Assembly (NCBI GenBank): GCA_025351545.1
Contig: JANXVQ010000155.1
Location: 1 to 12,772, forward strand
From: Spirosoma sp.
GTDB lineage: Bacteria > Bacteroidota > Bacteroidia > Cytophagales > Spirosomataceae
DNA: 12,772 nt
Direction of reading: 5' to 3'
The translations under genes and the position numbers were made by a program. Below are positions 1 through 7,161 of this stretch, one piece after another. Below the pieces are notes generated by a model. That model was not told the DNA's origin. It ran no database searches and saw nothing but the letters and a program-made list of their open reading frames with translations. The number at the start of each line of letters is the position of its first letter. Within the stretch, counting starts at the first letter, position 1.

Positions 1-124
1 ACCTAATGTGCTGTTTAACACCGGCCTCTTTAACATAGAAATGACCACTCAAGCATCTAGGTTAGGCATACTGACAAAGCAAAATAATAATCTTCACTGT
101 GCTACAATACTAAAAGGAACATAA

Positions 125-174
125 CCTAATAATAAGGGAACCCACCCTAATAAAATGGAGACCCTCCCTATAAT
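125..174 (+). repeat. 21-bp-period direct repeat, candidate regulator-binding site
   Basis: Two copies of CCTAATAA begin at 125 and 146, exactly 21 bp apart, and a decayed third copy (CCTATAAT) begins at 167. The match continues past the core: GG at 136-137 and 157-158, ACCC at 140-143 and 161-164, and CCCTA at 145-149 (one mismatch) and 166-170. The array ends 6 bp before the LytTR gene. LytTR-family regulators are known to bind paired direct repeats about 21-22 bp apart centre to centre, on one face of the helix, so autoregulation is a reasonable inference. The core does not closely match the published AgrA-type consensus, so only the spacing and location argue for it. The rest of 1-180 is AT-rich and I see no gene in it. 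CCTAA also occurs at 2-6, and inverted at 62-66. Confidence 0.5.
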
Positions 175-180
175 TTAATT

Positions 181-456
181 ATGATAAAAGGCATCCGAGG
201 TTACAGTTGGTTATACTGGAGCGACGGTAGTAAACAGATAATGGCCTATACCATCAAGCATTATGCCGACCAGTTGCCAATGAATGACTTTATTCGTGTT
301 CATCAAAACTGCGTTATTAACCGAAAGTTCGTACAGAAAGCCCAACTGACGCACCGGGGGCCTCTGCTACGATTAGCCACAGGGGCTGAAATAATTATCT
401 CCCGACGTCGCTGGACTATGGTAAAAAAAGAACTACAGCATCTTTATGTAGGATGA
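181..456 (+). CDS. Stand-alone LytTR-domain DNA-binding protein
   Basis: This 91-residue protein is essentially one LytTR DNA-binding domain. The family signature is clear: F-I-R-V-H-Q-N at 37-43 followed by V-I-N-R at 45-48, which is the 'FxRxHrsyxvN' block, and I-S-R-R-R at 73-77, the 'ipvSRrr' block. It has no receiver domain, membrane segment or ligand-binding domain, unlike full LytTR response regulators. The ATG at 181 follows an AT-rich stretch with no Shine-Dalgarno sequence, as is normal in Bacteroidota. It lies 75 bp upstream of the PAAR-tssN-tssK operon on the same strand, so it is a candidate transcriptional regulator of the secretion locus. The 21-bp repeats just upstream suggest autoregulation. 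The domain assignment is firm; the target genes are inferred. Confidence 0.88.
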   Translation: MIKGIRGYSWLYWSDGSKQIMAYTIKHYADQLPMNDFIRVHQNCVINRKFVQKAQLTHRGPLLRLATGAEIIISRRRWTMVKKELQHLYVG

Positions 457-531
457 TTGGCCAGGGAGTAGCTGACCTTACCTTACGGGCTTTTTAAATG
501 ATGCCCTTCCCCACGTCTATAACCCGCTTTT

Positions 532-822
532 ATGCCGCCTGCCGCCCGATTAACTGACATGCATACGTGCCCTCAAGTAACGGGTATCGTTCCGCACGTG
601 GGTGGCCCTATTGTTGGTCCTGGCTGCCCTACGGTTTTAATTGGTGGTTTGCCAGCCGCTCGCGTTGGTGACACGCTTGTTTGCATTGGCCCACCCGATA
701 CCATTGCCAAAGGCTCCGCAACAGTACTAATTGGTGGTGCCCCGGCTGCCCGCCTGGGTGATCTTACGGCTCATGGAGGTACGATTATACTTGGATACCC
801 AACGGTGATGATTGGCGGCTGA
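532..822 (+). CDS. PAAR-domain spike-tip protein of T6SS
   Basis: A 96-residue PAAR protein with no extension at either end. PAAR proteins form the sharp cone that caps the VgrG trimer and usually bind a metal ion near the tip. The repeated PAAR-type motif is plain: GGLPAARVGD at 38-47 and GGAPAARLGD at 68-77, with further repeats of the form (P/A)TV(L/M)IGG at 33-39, 63-69 and 90-96. Candidate metal ligands are H11, C13, H22, C51 and H81. The start at 532 fits the usual compact N-terminus, in which the first residues already belong to the domain. The next gene begins 5 bp after the stop codon, so co-transcription with tssN and tssK is likely. No toxin is fused, so it probably serves as a general tip for VgrG-bound cargo, possibly the Rhs protein encoded downstream. 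Confidence 0.93.
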   Translation: MPPAARLTDMHTCPQVTGIVPHVGGPIVGPGCPTVLIGGLPAARVGDTLVCIGPPDTIAKGSATVLIGGAPAARLGDLTAHGGTIILGYPTVMIGG

Positions 823-827
823 CGACC

Positions 828-1754
828 ATGACCGACGGGTATGCGTATGATGAAACAGTAAATAATCAGGTATTCATGAACGGCATATCCCCTTTTTTTA
901 TAAATTATTTTCTATTGCTCCTGGCTGCTCTAGGGATGGCTGTCGCATGTGTGTGGACAAACCGCAAGAATGAACTGATGAGTGAGCGTCGATTGCTGCT
1001 GATCATTCTGATTAGCGCGTTGATTCTGACCATTCCGGGCTTTTTTGGCTTAATTGGGTTACAATTCATTCCGGTGTATTATGTAGTTGTACAGGTGTTC
1101 AGCTTATTGATGGGTATTCTTTTTTTACGCCGAATGCTAACCGATATGGGACCGGCCTTTACAACAAAACCTACCTTCGTCATCTTGTTGACCGGGGGTA
1201 TAGTTTGCTTCGGTGCTGCGTTGTTTACACCTTTGTTTAACTATTTGAGCAGTATTCGCTATGGCATTCTTCCATATGATCTATGGGCTGGAACCTGCTT
1301 GTTGCCTTTCGTTCTTCCCATCGTATTCACCTACACATTCGGCGCTTTGGTTACGGTGCCGAACGAGATCTACAAACTCTGGTATTATCCCCGACACGCC
1401 GAGGAAATAGTAATGGAAGGGTCTGACTATTATCATCTTATGTTATTGGAGATTCAAATCCATAAAGATCCAAGCCGAAAAGACCCGCCCGTTAAAGTAA
1501 AAGCCCGTACAACCGGAGACGTTGCCTTTGGTGCGTGGTTTCAAAAGTTTATTGATGATTATAACCATAAATTCCCGAACGACCCGATCCAAATCTTCGA
1601 CGACACAGCCCATGAATACGGGTGGTTGTTTTACAGCCTCAAGCCGTCTCCTTTTCGGCTGCGATTATATATTGATTTTGAACAGACAATAGCCCAAAAC
1701 AAGCTGCGTGAGAATCACCTGATTGTTGCCAAGCGAGTGGAAGAAATTAGTTAA
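828..1754 (+). CDS. tssN: TssN-family inner-membrane protein of T6SSiii
   Basis: A 308-residue protein with about five hydrophobic membrane segments near residues 23-43, 56-77, 81-101, 117-139 and 157-177, followed by a soluble, charged C-terminal region of about 130 residues. This layout matches TssN, a component specific to the Bacteroidota subtype iii T6SS, which lacks the TssJ/TssL/TssM membrane complex of other subtypes. The position between PAAR and tssK supports the call. TssN is thought to take part in anchoring the baseplate to the envelope. The charged segment between TM1 and TM2 (R46, K47, R54, R55) together with an acidic N-terminus favours an outside N-terminus and a cytoplasmic C-terminal domain, but that topology is inferred. 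It sits 5 bp after PAAR and 6 bp before tssK. Confidence 0.85.
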   Translation: MTDGYAYDETVNNQVFMNGISPFFINYFLLLLAALGMAVACVWTNRKNELMSERRLLLIILISALILTIPGFFGLIGLQFIPVYYVVVQVFSLLMGILFLRRMLTDMGPAFTTKPTFVILLTGGIVCFGAALFTPLFNYLSSIRYGILPYDLWAGTCLLPFVLPIVFTYTFGALVTVPNEIYKLWYYPRHAEEIVMEGSDYYHLMLLEIQIHKDPSRKDPPVKVKARTTGDVAFGAWFQKFIDDYNHKFPNDPIQIFDDTAHEYGWLFYSLKPSPFRLRLYIDFEQTIAQNKLRENHLIVAKRVEEIS

Positions 1755-1760
1755 CTGCCT

Positions 1761-2915
1761 ATGTTATTTCCTAAAAACCACCTGCCGGTAAACTGGGTCG
1801 ACGGTATGAAACTGTCGCAGCAGCATTTCGTGGAAACAGATCATCAAGTTCAGGACTTGGTACGCGATTCGATATCCTTATTTCTGACCAGTTATAATTA
1901 TGGCTTGTTGCCCCCGGTTAAAGGAACTTCGGTGGCGCATGAGTTCGATTTATTGGAAAAAAACAGCAATCACGTCGAGGTTCGGCTGTACCGATGCAAT
2001 GCTATCACTCAGGGTGGATGCCGAATTGCGATTAATCCGGATGTGCTGAAATTTACAGTTCTAACAGCTTCGTTTGAGATTACCCTGAGTGCCGATGATC
2101 AATATAGGCCCGGATACGATATCGTACTGGTGGTGAACCCCTTCGAGAAGGTGCCCGTTGGCAACCCGGATCCGGAAGAGTCGCCGTTGCGGCATCCTTA
2201 TACGGAATATGGGTATCAGCTTATGGTAGTTTCCTCCCAGCAAGTCAACGCCGACGAACTGGGGCATCATCATTTAATTATCGGGAAAGCAATTTACCAT
2301 GAGGGTCACTATATTATTGATAGCCAGTATATTCCACCCTGCGCTTCTATTGGCAGCCACCCCCGGCTGATTCAGTATTACAAAAACTTTGGTTGGGGCT
2401 TGAACGAAATACAGGTTAGTTCTTTCAAGATTATCCGCAAGGTGTTCGACCAACAGCATCCGTCCGATATTGCCCGCCATGTACAGGGTCTGTGCAACCG
2501 GATACTGGACTACCTGGCTACGGTTTTTTTCGATTACCGAAATATGGACCACCAGCACCCTCCGGTGGTTCTGGTTGGTTATTTCGCTAACCTGACGAGT
2601 ATTATTTATACGTCTATCTACTGTTTGCCGAGTCGGCAGAAAGAGGAACTGCTGCATTATTTTTACGAGTGGACGGATGTAACACCGGGCCAGTTTGAAG
2701 AATTACTCTTGCAACTACTCGAACACGATTATAACCATCACCAGATCGGTGTTTCGATGCATGCGATTGAGCAGTTTCTGGGCGTCTTTACTAAACTCTG
2801 GAATAAGCTTAGTATGCTCGAATATATCGGGCAGCGGAAAGATACGATTCTGGTGCGTGAAGAGGCTCCCATCCAGATCGCGCCCACCCGGCGGGGCTGG
2901 AATATTCTGGACTGA
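1761..2915 (+). CDS. tssK: TssK, T6SS baseplate protein
   Basis: A 384-residue TssK homologue. The N-terminus has the family hallmark: PVNW at 9-12, then DGMKLSQQHF at 14-23, equivalent to the 'W-x-(E/D)-G-x-x-L-x-x-Q-H-F' block of TssK. TssK trimers connect the baseplate wedge (TssE/F/G) to the membrane complex; in T6SSiii the membrane partner would be TssN and associated proteins. The gene starts 6 bp after tssN and is probably translated from the same mRNA. The last 107 bp (2809-2915) are also read on the opposite strand as the 3' end of the rhs gene. The TssK frame is uninterrupted to its TGA, and its end (GWNILD) does not look truncated, although I cannot compare it with orthologues here. 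Confidence 0.9.
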   Translation: MLFPKNHLPVNWVDGMKLSQQHFVETDHQVQDLVRDSISLFLTSYNYGLLPPVKGTSVAHEFDLLEKNSNHVEVRLYRCNAITQGGCRIAINPDVLKFTVLTASFEITLSADDQYRPGYDIVLVVNPFEKVPVGNPDPEESPLRHPYTEYGYQLMVVSSQQVNADELGHHHLIIGKAIYHEGHYIIDSQYIPPCASIGSHPRLIQYYKNFGWGLNEIQVSSFKIIRKVFDQQHPSDIARHVQGLCNRILDYLATVFFDYRNMDHQHPPVVLVGYFANLTSIIYTSIYCLPSRQKEELLHYFYEWTDVTPGQFEELLLQLLEHDYNHHQIGVSMHAIEQFLGVFTKLWNKLSMLEYIGQRKDTILVREEAPIQIAPTRRGWNILD

Positions 2916-5802
2916 TGGGCAGGCCGGTGTCAATATCGACGTACCGGAAATTGTCGTAGATCAGTCCGGCTTCGCTGTCCTCAAATTGGCCGGTCCCCAG
3001 GAAAGTATGCTTACGGGCGGGGCCGGTCAGATTGTGTTTTTTGCCAAATAGACACCATCGCCATTCCCACACAGGATCGCCCTGTTCATTGTGCATTGAC
3101 AGGGGCTGACCGGCATAATTACAAACCAGACTGTACATAGTTTCGCCAATCTGAAGCATTGTTGGCTCTGCGGTGTTTGCGGCATACCAGGTTACCTGCA
3201 CCGGCTCGCTATCAGATGCCTGATGCCATTCGTGCAACAAACGCTTCCCGTCCCACGCCCAATCCACTTTGTAGCCGACGCTGGTCTTCGTTATCCGTCG
3301 TCCGAGGGCATCATAGGCGAATGTAACCGGCTGATTATCGGGTCGGATAACCCGCTGTAAGGTGCCTGATTCGTGCCACTGGAACTGCCATACCTGCCCG
3401 GCAACCCGTTTTTCGCGCAGATACCCCTCCGCATCATAATAAAAACGTATTGCACCGACCGTTATCACCTGCCATCCCCGCTCAACGGTTTCAGGAGCCG
3501 GTTTTAGCAGCAGCTGTTGATAATAGGCCCGTTCGGCCACCCAGCGATCTGTCCACCCCGTAGAATAAACGGCTTCTATGGGTTCATTGACCCGATCATA
3601 CCGAATATTTACTGTTCCAAAATTGGCATCCTGCAACTGAACAATCTGTTTTTCTTGCCATCCATACGTCTGAGATCGGGCAGCTTGCAAACTATTTCCC
3701 CAGAAAAGCTGGTGGCTTGTTGGCAAAGTTCCTGAATTATATTGCCAGCGACTCCGCAATCCACCCGGCATTTGGCGCTCGGTTGGTCGGCCCAACTGGT
3801 CATACGCAAACTGAATTCCCGACTGAGCATGTTGCTGACTGTTCAGACGGCCCAGTTCATCAAATTTGTAGGCGACTACAGCCTGTGCGGAGGATTGCAA
3901 ACTTATCCGGCTACCCATGTTATTATACGCCGACTGAATGACGGTTGGGCCTGTGGTTTCGGTTACAATTCGGCCCAGCGGATCACGCTCGAACTGAACC
4001 AGTGTGGTGGGTGTAGCGGCTTCGATAAGCCACCCATCCGGGCGATAGGTGTAATGATACCAACTGCCGTCGTTAAACAGGACTTCTGTCAGGCGCCCGG
4101 CTGCATCATAATGAAAATGGGTTGAGATGCCGTCAGATCGGGTGTATTCACGTACTCTTCCGGCCGCATCCCGGATGAACTGCCAGTTCAGCTGATCTTT
4201 GCGCCGGAGTCGAATGAGTTGACCATCAGCGTCATAAGTCGACTGGAATTGCTTAACGGGTTGAATGTTTGTTAAGGCAGCAGACTCCGAATGACCACCC
4301 GTTTGGGCGATCGGTTCCACCGTCGTTCTGTCTGACTGATTCACGTTTGTTAACTGACCCAACGTGTCATACTCCCACCGAATCCAGCTGCCTGTTGCCG
4401 ACGTTTGTGCTTTCCGATTTCCGTATTGATCATACGCCCACCGAATCCAAAACCCGTTTGCCCGCACCATTTCCTTGAGCAGACCGTCTTCCTGATACGT
4501 AAATCTGGTTTCTGCCCCAACAGGATCGGTGCAGGAGAGAAGCCGCCCTGCTTCGTCATATACCCACAGCCAGGCACCATCAGCGCGGTCGACCAACGCA
4601 ATCAATTGATCGTTGTCGTTATACTGCATCTGCATTTTTCCGCCGTCGGGCCAAACCGTTTCCGTCATACTGCCCTGGTTGTCATACGCAAAGAAAGACG
4701 TGTTGCCGAGGGCATCCTGTTCGCTGAGCAGTTCGCCAAATTCACTAAAAAACCAGACCCGTTGCCGACCACCCGCGCTGATAAACCGTTGAACGACTCC
4801 CGCTTCATGTACGTATTGTCTGACCCCGCCCGCCCCATCGGTAATCTGTGTTCGTCCTTCGTCAGCTATGTATCGAAAGTGTAGCGCACCCGCCCCGCTC
4901 TCCCTTTTCACCTCCATACACCGGTACTGATTTCCAGACTTTTCGTACGTAAAATAAATACTTTGGCGGAATATATCTGTCAGGCGGATAAGCCGATTAT
5001 TGCGGTAATTATATTGAGCAATGCGCTGATCCTGAACAAGTACCTCTTTCAGATTCTGAGTTTCATCATACTGATAAGCGACCAATGTTATTCGCTTTGA
5101 TGTTTGGTCAGGCATCGTAATTTCCAATCGACTGATGCGGCCCTGCGGATCAGTTATAACGTCTATCACGCGCTGGAAATCATCGCTTATCCGCCGGAGA
5201 TGACCTCCGCTGGTATAGGCCAATCGGATACGATAGGCGATGCCAATCTGTTCGATAGCGGCTAACCGACAAATACTCCCACTCGGGTTCATGGCAAAGC
5301 GATACACCAGACGCTCTGGTGTCTGAAGCCAGTAGCCATACTCGTCGCGGTTAAGCCGGAGCTTTTCTTTGCGATTCAGAAAATGCTCTCCTTCGGCTAA
5401 AAGGGGAAAAATCAGGCCCCGGTTATCAGGCAATCGAATCACCACCTGACGACTACGCCGGTCTTCCAGCAACGCAAAGTCGCAGGAATGACGCCAGCCA
5501 AAACCCAAAGGTCCGGCGGCCAACTGATTGGAACGCCAAAAGCGACCCCATCGAAAGGCTACAGGCCCCGGAATTTCCAGGTCTACCTGATCAACCCATA
5601 TCTCCCCGGATGCTACATCGACAAAGCGCCCGTCGAGAGTTCGTTGTGCTTTTGACAATGCCTGACAATCAACGGGTTGTAGTTCCAGTCGGCTCAGAAT
5701 TTCCACCAGCTGCCCGCTGTTTTCCTCATCAGTAGGCAAGGTGCGGGTAGTTGCCGGATAAAGTAATCGGCGCAAACCTGAACGAAATACGGGTGATTCC
5801 AT
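2809..5802 (-). CDS. Rhs/YD-repeat protein lacking its C-terminal toxin
   Basis: A 997-residue protein read from an ATG at 5802. Residues about 55-130 resemble the DUF6531 domain that opens many Rhs shells (VDVASGEIW at 61-69, IPGP at 77-80, GFGWRHS at 100-106). YD repeats of the form YDxxGxLxxxxxxxG then run through most of the chain. Two are still similar in DNA: 4367-4386 and 4430-4449 are nearly identical and 63 bp (21 codons) apart. The Rhs-associated core begins at 936-960 (GTGQFEDSEAGLIYDNFRY, then DIDTG) but breaks off. The usual continuation, a DPxGL-type aspartyl self-cleavage site, the NxYxY block and a variable toxin, is absent. Residues 963-997 are antisense to tssK. Known Rhs proteins form a closed cage around a toxin carried on VgrG/PAAR. 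There is no PAAR or membrane segment at the N-terminus. An immunity gene is not visible downstream. The frame stays open for 179 codons upstream of this start, but those overlap the neighbouring gene. The gene may be a truncated remnant. Confidence 0.85.
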   Translation of the reverse strand: MESPVFRSGLRRLLYPATTRTLPTDEENSGQLVEILSRLELQPVDCQALSKAQRTLDGRFVDVASGEIWVDQVDLEIPGPVAFRWGRFWRSNQLAAGPLGFGWRHSCDFALLEDRRSRQVVIRLPDNRGLIFPLLAEGEHFLNRKEKLRLNRDEYGYWLQTPERLVYRFAMNPSGSICRLAAIEQIGIAYRIRLAYTSGGHLRRISDDFQRVIDVITDPQGRISRLEITMPDQTSKRITLVAYQYDETQNLKEVLVQDQRIAQYNYRNNRLIRLTDIFRQSIYFTYEKSGNQYRCMEVKRESGAGALHFRYIADEGRTQITDGAGGVRQYVHEAGVVQRFISAGGRQRVWFFSEFGELLSEQDALGNTSFFAYDNQGSMTETVWPDGGKMQMQYNDNDQLIALVDRADGAWLWVYDEAGRLLSCTDPVGAETRFTYQEDGLLKEMVRANGFWIRWAYDQYGNRKAQTSATGSWIRWEYDTLGQLTNVNQSDRTTVEPIAQTGGHSESAALTNIQPVKQFQSTYDADGQLIRLRRKDQLNWQFIRDAAGRVREYTRSDGISTHFHYDAAGRLTEVLFNDGSWYHYTYRPDGWLIEAATPTTLVQFERDPLGRIVTETTGPTVIQSAYNNMGSRISLQSSAQAVVAYKFDELGRLNSQQHAQSGIQFAYDQLGRPTERQMPGGLRSRWQYNSGTLPTSHQLFWGNSLQAARSQTYGWQEKQIVQLQDANFGTVNIRYDRVNEPIEAVYSTGWTDRWVAERAYYQQLLLKPAPETVERGWQVITVGAIRFYYDAEGYLREKRVAGQVWQFQWHESGTLQRVIRPDNQPVTFAYDALGRRITKTSVGYKVDWAWDGKRLLHEWHQASDSEPVQVTWYAANTAEPTMLQIGETMYSLVCNYAGQPLSMHNEQGDPVWEWRWCLFGKKHNLTGPARKHTFLGTGQFEDSEAGLIYDNFRYVDIDTGLPISPEYSSPAGWARSGWEPLHAPESYLSAARYIRAY

Positions 5803-5839
5803 AACGGACAATCGATAAATTCCAGACGATTTATTTTCT

Positions 5840-7123
5840 TCACATTTGACCTTTTCGCCAGCTAGATCCGAGCAACTGGCTGAGCAGCTCATCCGCCTTC
5901 CGCCTTTTTTCGGGCGTCTGCTGTTGCTGCCAATAGGTCCGGCCAATTTCGGACAGGCGAGCCACCTGGTGCTGTTCAGGAGGTAAATGTTCCCCCAGCT
6001 TAAATAACCGAAGATAATGCATTTCTGCCAACTGAGTCCGGCTTTCCCGAGTCTGGGCAACGCCCAATCGACGGTGGCTCTCCATAGCCAGCAGCCATTC
6101 CTGTAGCAACTCGGCTCGCTGACTGGCCAACTCATAGACCTCGATGGCGCGTTGCCGCTGGCGCAGTTCCCAATAAACACTACCCGCTCCCAACCAGGCC
6201 ATGATGCTGATTCGACCGGCAGCCTCGTCGCCCTGGCTGAACAACTCCTCCATTTGGTCGATAACCCGATTATACCGGTCGAGCGCTTCTTCGTACCGAT
6301 GATGATCGACGTAGGCCTGAGCAACGGATAAATGTACACTTCCTTCGAGGCCGGTCCATTTTTCCTGTTGGCAAATCAGCAGGCAGTTATTTGCAAAATA
6401 CAATACATCCCGCAGGTTCCGCTGGGTTATGGCAGCTACCAGTTCGGCATGCCACTGTCTGAATTTCACATCCGGCGCAATGGGCGAACCAAGAGCGGCT
6501 AACTGGCGAATTACTTTCTGAAGCTGGAGGTCAATTGGGTGCGAATACACTTCGGCCCCAAAACGGCCGGGTAAAGTCGCGAGTCGCTCCTCGCCAATGG
6601 TATCGACTACCATAATCCGAACATCGGGCGACAAGCCGCCCAGCAACAAGGCAGTTAGCATCTGGTCCAGAACCATCGTACCCGCGTAGGTCTGAGGTAG
6701 CAGACAAAGCACCAGTACGCCGTCGGTATGAACACGAAGTCCTTTTACAAAACGATTCAAGAATCCCACAAAACGGGTCAGATGGTCTTCTTTCGACTTA
6801 CCCGGTTCGGGTAACCAGTGAATGACCAGGTTACGTTCGGCCAGTAAAGCCACATCGTGAATGATTAGGTCAGATAGTTCGTCCAGTGCCTGCTCAAAAT
6901 ACGACTGCCAATGCTGAACGGGCGTATGAAGAGTCACAAAAATATCGTTGGAAACGGCCTCCGGCCCCGCCTGATCTTGCAGAAAAACATTCAGAAACCA
7001 GTCTTCGCCGGGTGCAAACAGCCACCGGCACAAGCGGGCGTTGGGCATCCGCCGAAACTCCTGCCAGAGCCGTTCCAGAACTGCTAATCGTTGGCTCAGC
7101 GGATTCGTTGCAACAAATGGCAT
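5840..7123 (-). CDS. TPR-containing protein between vgrG and rhs, function unknown
   Basis: A 427-residue cytoplasmic-type protein with no signal peptide or membrane segment. The C-terminal half has helical repeats of TPR character near 262-295 (A-x-A-Y at 268-271, then YEEALDRYNRVI at 277-288), 308-340 (GSVYWELRQRQRAIEVYELA at 314-333) and about 345-378. The N-terminal 210 residues match no family I can name. They show alternating predicted helices and hydrophobic strands (LVIHWLP at 99-105, GVLVLCLLP at 135-143, VRIMVVD at 168-174), an alpha/beta look, but no Walker A motif. It lies 38 bp after vgrG and 37 bp before rhs on the same strand, so the three genes are probably co-transcribed. Genes in this position often encode effector-loading adaptors or chaperones (Eag, DUF4123 and DUF2169 proteins in other T6SSs). 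It resembles none of those by eye, so the adaptor role is only inferred from context. Confidence 0.72.
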   Translation of the reverse strand: MPFVATNPLSQRLAVLERLWQEFRRMPNARLCRWLFAPGEDWFLNVFLQDQAGPEAVSNDIFVTLHTPVQHWQSYFEQALDELSDLIIHDVALLAERNLVIHWLPEPGKSKEDHLTRFVGFLNRFVKGLRVHTDGVLVLCLLPQTYAGTMVLDQMLTALLLGGLSPDVRIMVVDTIGEERLATLPGRFGAEVYSHPIDLQLQKVIRQLAALGSPIAPDVKFRQWHAELVAAITQRNLRDVLYFANNCLLICQQEKWTGLEGSVHLSVAQAYVDHHRYEEALDRYNRVIDQMEELFSQGDEAAGRISIMAWLGAGSVYWELRQRQRAIEVYELASQRAELLQEWLLAMESHRRLGVAQTRESRTQLAEMHYLRLFKLGEHLPPEQHQVARLSEIGRTYWQQQQTPEKRRKADELLSQLLGSSWRKGQM

Positions 7124-7161
7124 GGTCTGATCGAATAAATACAGTACGAGGGTAGCTTTAT

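Noticed and set aside
169..174. TATAAT 7 bp before the LytTR start codon, which would imply a leaderless transcript
   Set aside because: The Bacteroidota primary sigma factor uses TAnnTTTG rather than TATAAT, no -33 element is placed correctly, and the motif is part of the decayed third repeat.
487..506. GGGC / GCCC hairpin with a T-run between the LytTR gene and PAAR, considered as a terminator
   Set aside because: The stem is only 4 bp with a 12-nt loop, and the T-run sits in the loop instead of after the stem.
2695..3051. 118-codon plus-strand frame across the tssK-rhs junction, considered as a possible immunity gene
   Set aside because: It overlaps tssK in another frame and rhs in antisense, and has no recognisable features. 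It is best explained as a shadow of both genes.
4405..4884. 159-codon plus-strand open frame inside rhs, with several shorter ones between 3517 and 4478
   Set aside because: Its sequence is low in recognisable motifs and lies antisense to well-conserved YD repeats. It reads as a shadow of the rhs codons.
5803..6339. In-frame extension of the rhs reading frame, 179 codons upstream of the chosen ATG
   Set aside because: It lies out of frame inside the TPR protein gene, which has a well-formed helical sequence there. The extension has no Rhs or signal-like character, and the DUF6531-like start fits the ATG at 5802.
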